Origin: Peribacillus folii
GTDB lineage: Bacteria > Bacillota > Bacilli > Bacillales > DSM-1321
Reading direction: 5' to 3'
Length of the DNA stretch: 64,000 nucleotides
Assembly: GCF_030271255.1 (NCBI RefSeq)
Contig: NZ_JASJOM010000004.1
Location: 343,563 to 407,562 of the forward strand
The translations under genes and the position numbers were made by a program. Shown here in pieces: positions 61,086 through 64,000 of the stretch; within the stretch, counting starts at the first letter, position 1; the number at the start of each line of letters is the position of its first letter. The notes under the pieces are model-generated. The model saw only the letters and a list, made by a program, of their open reading frames with translations. It was not told the DNA's origin and made no database searches.

Positions 61086-62408
61086 TCAGATCGGTCTCCC
61101 ATTCACTGGTATCATCATCCATACAGATGTTTCCTTCTCATTAGATTGTACCTGGATCTCTCCATCATATCTGTTCACCAAATCTTTTACGATGAACAAT
61201 CCTTGACCGCGCGTCTTTCCCTTTTGCGGCTTTTTGGTTGAAAACCCGCTGATGAATATATTTTCCTGATCAAATGCCTCTATCTTGGGTCCTGTGTTCG
61301 TGACCCTAAATATATATTTTTCATCATCGGCTTTGCAGGTGATATTCATTCGGCGCTCCTGCTCTGGCAATTCAACTGTCGCTTCAACAGCATTATCGAT
61401 AACATTTGACAATAGCTTGATTAAATCGGTCGTTTTCACCCTGTCAAACGAGTTAGGTGAAACATCGATTTTAATATCGATGTTATAATTTTGGGCTGAG
61501 AGCTTTTTTGTCTCTAATAGGACAGATAAGCCAGGATGGCTGACATCCAGCTTCATCGATTCGATGGAGTGCACCTCTTTTGAAAGACCTGTTAAATATT
61601 CGAGGGCTTTATCATTCTCCTTCAATTTAAGTAGGCCATGTATAACCTGAATATGATTGGAAAAATCATGCCTTAATGAACGGACGGAAGCTATGAGCGA
61701 TTGAAATTCCGAATGGTACGTATCCTCAGTATCTCCGACTTCACGTGTCAGTTCTTTTTGATACCATTTTTGAACGACAAAAAAGGTAACCAGCAACATG
61801 ATGACAAATCCTCCGTTATATACGAGGATGGCAATGCTGCTTCTTAATACCTTTCCATTAATGGAGTTTATATTCTCTGCGCTTACATCAATTCCTAAAA
61901 AGCCTATAGTGGAGCCATCTCGATTTTTGATTGGCACTCCGACAGTCAAATAATCGCCATACTCCGGATCATCCAATATCCCGGTTATAAAGCTTTTGCC
62001 TTGATAAGCCTGTCTAACCTGCTTTGGGGGAACGGTACAGACACCGCCAATAGGAAAATCCCCTTTATGATCTTTGGAGAATCCTGTAATCATCGCTCTT
62101 GACACTTTCGGATTATCCACCATGATCGTGTATACATACAAAGCCCCGATTTTTTCTCTTGCATCTTCTAGGTACGCTTTAATATCCTTATATTCCTGGT
62201 TCTTTACTTGGTTATTAAGAAATCGTTCATAAGCCTCTACATCCATAGAGTCGGCAATGGACCGGGCAGCTACCAAGTTTTGATTTGCAACGGATTTTTG
62301 AACAGAATTTTTAATGCTTAAATAAGTAGAAAACATATTCAAAAGAATGAAAGCAATTAACAAAAGGATGGTCAAATAAAGAAATGCCCTTAACTTTTTA
62401 TTTTTCAT
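61086..62408 (-). CDS. Orphan membrane sensor histidine kinase (CitA/DcuS-like core)
   Basis: The 440-residue protein has a first membrane helix (about 8-28), an extracellular Cache/PAS-like domain (about 30-195: AMITGFSKDHKGDFPIGGVCTVP, YGDYLTVGVPIKNRDGSTIGFLGIDVS), a second helix (about 197-220), a Spo0B-type phospho-acceptor (SLRHDFSNHIQVIHGLLKLKENDKALEYL) and a GHKL ATPase (NVIDNAVEA, GQGLFIVKDL). No response regulator is adjacent, so the partner is unknown. The ATG has GAGGT 12 bases upstream. Confidence 0.85.
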   Translation of the reverse strand: MKNKKLRAFLYLTILLLIAFILLNMFSTYLSIKNSVQKSVANQNLVAARSIADSMDVEAYERFLNNQVKNQEYKDIKAYLEDAREKIGALYVYTIMVDNPKVSRAMITGFSKDHKGDFPIGGVCTVPPKQVRQAYQGKSFITGILDDPEYGDYLTVGVPIKNRDGSTIGFLGIDVSAENINSINGKVLRSSIAILVYNGGFVIMLLVTFFVVQKWYQKELTREVGDTEDTYHSEFQSLIASVRSLRHDFSNHIQVIHGLLKLKENDKALEYLTGLSKEVHSIESMKLDVSHPGLSVLLETKKLSAQNYNIDIKIDVSPNSFDRVKTTDLIKLLSNVIDNAVEATVELPEQERRMNITCKADDEKYIFRVTNTGPKIEAFDQENIFISGFSTKKPQKGKTRGQGLFIVKDLVNRYDGEIQVQSNEKETSVWMMIPVNGRPI

Positions 62409-62983
62409 AAAATTAAGCTTACCTCGTCTCTAGCAGTTAAAAGTTAACGAACCTATTCTGAGTTTACGATAAAAGGGAAAAAAACAAATAAAGAAATATA
62501 CACACCACGCTTACCGCAGGTAAATGAAACTATAATAAATGAAATAACTTACAATCGATTACATTTTTTTGATTATCTAGCTTCCTCAAAGCCTTTATTA
62601 ATAATTTCCATTAAACTATTATATTTCCAAACGATTATTATTTTACTATATATTTATATAAAAAAGGAAAAAAGAAGAGAAATATATTTTTTGTTTTTCA
62701 TATTAAATATATAATTTTACCCTTTGCATGAAAATTTTTCAATATTTTTTCCTTTTATCCGTAAACCTTCCATTCAATTTCCAAACCTGTTCGTCCAAGC
62801 TGGTTTATCAAATGAATACAGGACCTTATGCCCAACATTCCTTAACTCGCACCGAACACATGATTGGCAGCTACAGAGGCACGTTTTCTCCCGCACTGCT
62901 ATTCTTCGACCTACGCCACAACATTACTTGTAAATTATAATAAAAAACCTTGAAAGGTCTGAGCCATTCAAGGGAGTTCAATT
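62409..62983. other. AT-rich intergenic stretch
   Basis: About 575 bases, very AT-rich around 62560-62720. The short plus-strand frames at 62724-62940 overlap each other in different frames, lack ribosome binding sites and look random. A terminator lies at its right end. Confidence 0.4.
62942..62973 (-). terminator. Terminator of the SMI1/KNR4 gene
   Basis: On the minus strand CCTTGAA and TTTCAAGG pair and are followed by six T. Confidence 0.7.
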
Positions 62984-63439
62984 TCATATTTCTTCCGGAA
63001 TCTTTAATCCTTCAATAAAGGATTGAAAACTCTCTGCAACTTTATAAATATTTTCATCCTGACTTGAGGGGTCCGAATACCAACCTTGATCCCAGAAATA
63101 AATGCCCTTTTCCTCTTCGTTATTCATCAGCAAGATCTTCCCTGCACATGTATCATTACCGATGATGATGCAATTCTTATGTAAATCATTTTTATTTTCT
63201 TCGTGCCATTTACGTAGATCAAGTCCCTTATCTTCAAGATCTAAACCATAGAGGACATTCAGACAAACGAGGGTATCCAATGTATCTACATAAAACTTAC
63301 TGTTTTGCACCTCAGATATGCCGCCATTATACGTAAGAAGAAACTGTTTATAGTCTGCGGGGATTTCAAAACCGACAAAATCCTGAAAACCATTCACTGC
63401 TTCTTGATTTGCTTTTCCATATCCAGTAATATTCACCAT
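62984..63439 (-). CDS. SMI1/KNR4 (SUKH) family probable immunity protein
   Basis: The 151-residue acidic protein has the SUKH-1 pattern: VGFEIPADYKQFLLTYNGGIS, then a variable middle and IIIGNDTCAGKILLMNNEEEKGIYFWDQGWY, ending VAESFQSFIEGL. In bacteria SUKH proteins neutralise polymorphic toxins. GGAG lies nine bases upstream of the ATG, which overlaps the stop of a small upstream ORF (ATGGTGA), indicating translational coupling to that gene. Confidence 0.82.
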   Translation of the reverse strand: MVNITGYGKANQEAVNGFQDFVGFEIPADYKQFLLTYNGGISEVQNSKFYVDTLDTLVCLNVLYGLDLEDKGLDLRKWHEENKNDLHKNCIIIGNDTCAGKILLMNNEEEKGIYFWDQGWYSDPSSQDENIYKVAESFQSFIEGLKIPEEI

Positions 63440-63612
63440 TCTACCAACTCCATTTCATTTATAGTAGCAACTTTCAACCTGACAATCTCATTCCCGATTC
63501 CATTTTCACCCAAACCTGTAGAACCATCGTTCTCTCCATATCTGGGGAACTGGATGTTCTTTTGGCGATGCCGCTCCTTGAAGAATACAATATTCATTAG
63601 AATCTTAAACAT
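63433..63612 (-). CDS. 59-residue ORF coupled to the SUKH gene, possible toxin remnant
   Basis: The minus-strand frame from ATG 63612 reads MFKILMNIVFFKERHRQKN, then FPRYGENDGSTGLGENGIGNEIVRLKVATINEMELVEW, and its stop overlaps the SUKH start by four bases. Genes directly before SUKH genes usually encode toxins, and this may be the surviving C-terminal part of one. No clear ribosome binding site precedes its ATG. Not recognised as a known domain. Confidence 0.45.
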   Translation of the reverse strand: MFKILMNIVFFKERHRQKNIQFPRYGENDGSTGLGENGIGNEIVRLKVATINEMELVEW

Positions 63613-63856
63613 ACCACTTTTTTAAAATATCCTAACATAATTTTACCATTTTTTCTGTATTTTCAGATATATTTTTTTAACAAAGGTATTCATTAATGGA
63701 GAAAAATTACCTTTCACTCACTCTTATCGACCGCTAAAATTATATTCATATCAGAGAAAATTACATTTGAAATTACGAGGTTAGAGTCGTATGATTAGTA
63801 GTATCGGCGGAAAAATATAGTTAACAATTAAAATTAAATTAAAGGGGAATTTAGAT

Positions 63857-64000
63857 ATGGTAGATGTAATGTCAAAAACAAAACCTGAACATGAAGCACT
63901 TAGTATTTCTGCAAATCAAGAAAAGTTGGATATCCTGGATCAGCTTTTAAAGCCCGAGGTTCAGGAATCCCTCAATACTTTGGTCGATCAGCTTCCAAAG
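63857..64000 (+). CDS. DUF1641 protein, cut by the window edge
   Basis: The frame opens with ATG at 63857 after AAAGGGG and runs to the last base (48 codons). The sequence LDILDQLLKPEVQESLNTLVDQLPK is the hallmark of DUF1641 proteins such as YrhD/YjgD of B. subtilis, which accompany formate-dehydrogenase-like genes. The 3' part and any partner gene lie outside. Confidence 0.75.
   Translation, partial: MVDVMSKTKPEHEALSISANQEKLDILDQLLKPEVQESLNTLVDQLPK

Noticed and set aside
62724..62940. Two overlapping plus-strand ORFs of about 70 residues
   Set aside because: Different frames over the same bases, no ribosome binding site, composition like AT-rich noise.

Overview
The window looks like chromosome of an endospore-forming, low-GC Gram-positive bacterium of the Bacillaceae, probably of the Peribacillus/Bacillus simplex kind; that placement is inferred from protein resemblance and gene order, with no database search. 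Supporting evidence is the strong AGGAGG-type ribosome binding sites, the frequent GTG and TTG starts, sporulation genes (spoVK, a CotD-like coat protein, a GerAB-like permease), and the blocks miaA-hfq-spoVK-hflX-ynbB-glnR-glnA and yoaS-yozG-yoaT, both known from Bacillus subtilis. I saw no rRNA, tRNA or CRISPR array.

Layout: 0-9.6 kb holds an ion-channel-like protein, a CotD-like protein, a manganese-type CDF exporter, a decayed monooxygenase gene, acetyltransferase, VOC and Nudix enzymes, a secreted LamG-phosphoesterase, a Gly-Gln-repeat protein with a sigma-K-like promoter, and a MerR/dehydrogenase pair with a textbook MerR promoter. 9.6-15.3 kb carries a Crp-type regulator between two DMT-type small membrane proteins, a DinB protein, two dehydrogenases and a GAF-LuxR regulator. 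15.3-18.3 kb is a decayed accessory stretch (SH3 remnant, IS3 orfA remnant, MarR/ABM/DUF2798 cluster) closed by a degenerate second copy of the 3' end of the LuxR gene. 18.3-24.8 kb holds TerC, a GH25-LysM lysozyme, stress proteins, an Rrf2 regulator with a 27-bp palindrome, a soluble PAS-chemotaxis transducer and an AEC permease.

24.9-35 kb holds a sugar-type ABC importer without its ATPase and preceded by four LacI-like operators, azlCD, an acetyltransferase, a Fur-box-controlled YczE-type protein with an altered C-terminus, and a frameshifted gerAB-like gene. 34.5-40.6 kb is a p-aminobenzoyl-glutamate uptake and cleavage locus (abgT-abgA-abgB) with a divergent unusual regulator. 40.8-48.8 kb holds a paralogous pair of 103-residue proteins, a VanRS-like two-component system co-transcribed with a methyltransferase, an R2-like ligand-binding oxidase and yoaS-yozG-yoaT.

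49.3-52.9 kb is a roughly 3.6-kb island bounded by two copies of the 3' end and terminator of glnA; it carries a truncated DnaB-type helicase, a secreted toxin candidate with a probable immunity gene, and unrecognised ORFs. The glnA-to-miaA block follows to 60.8 kb with glnRA regulatory sites intact. The right end has an orphan sensor kinase, a SUKH (SMI1/KNR4) immunity-type gene coupled to a 59-residue ORF, and the start of a DUF1641 gene cut by the window edge.
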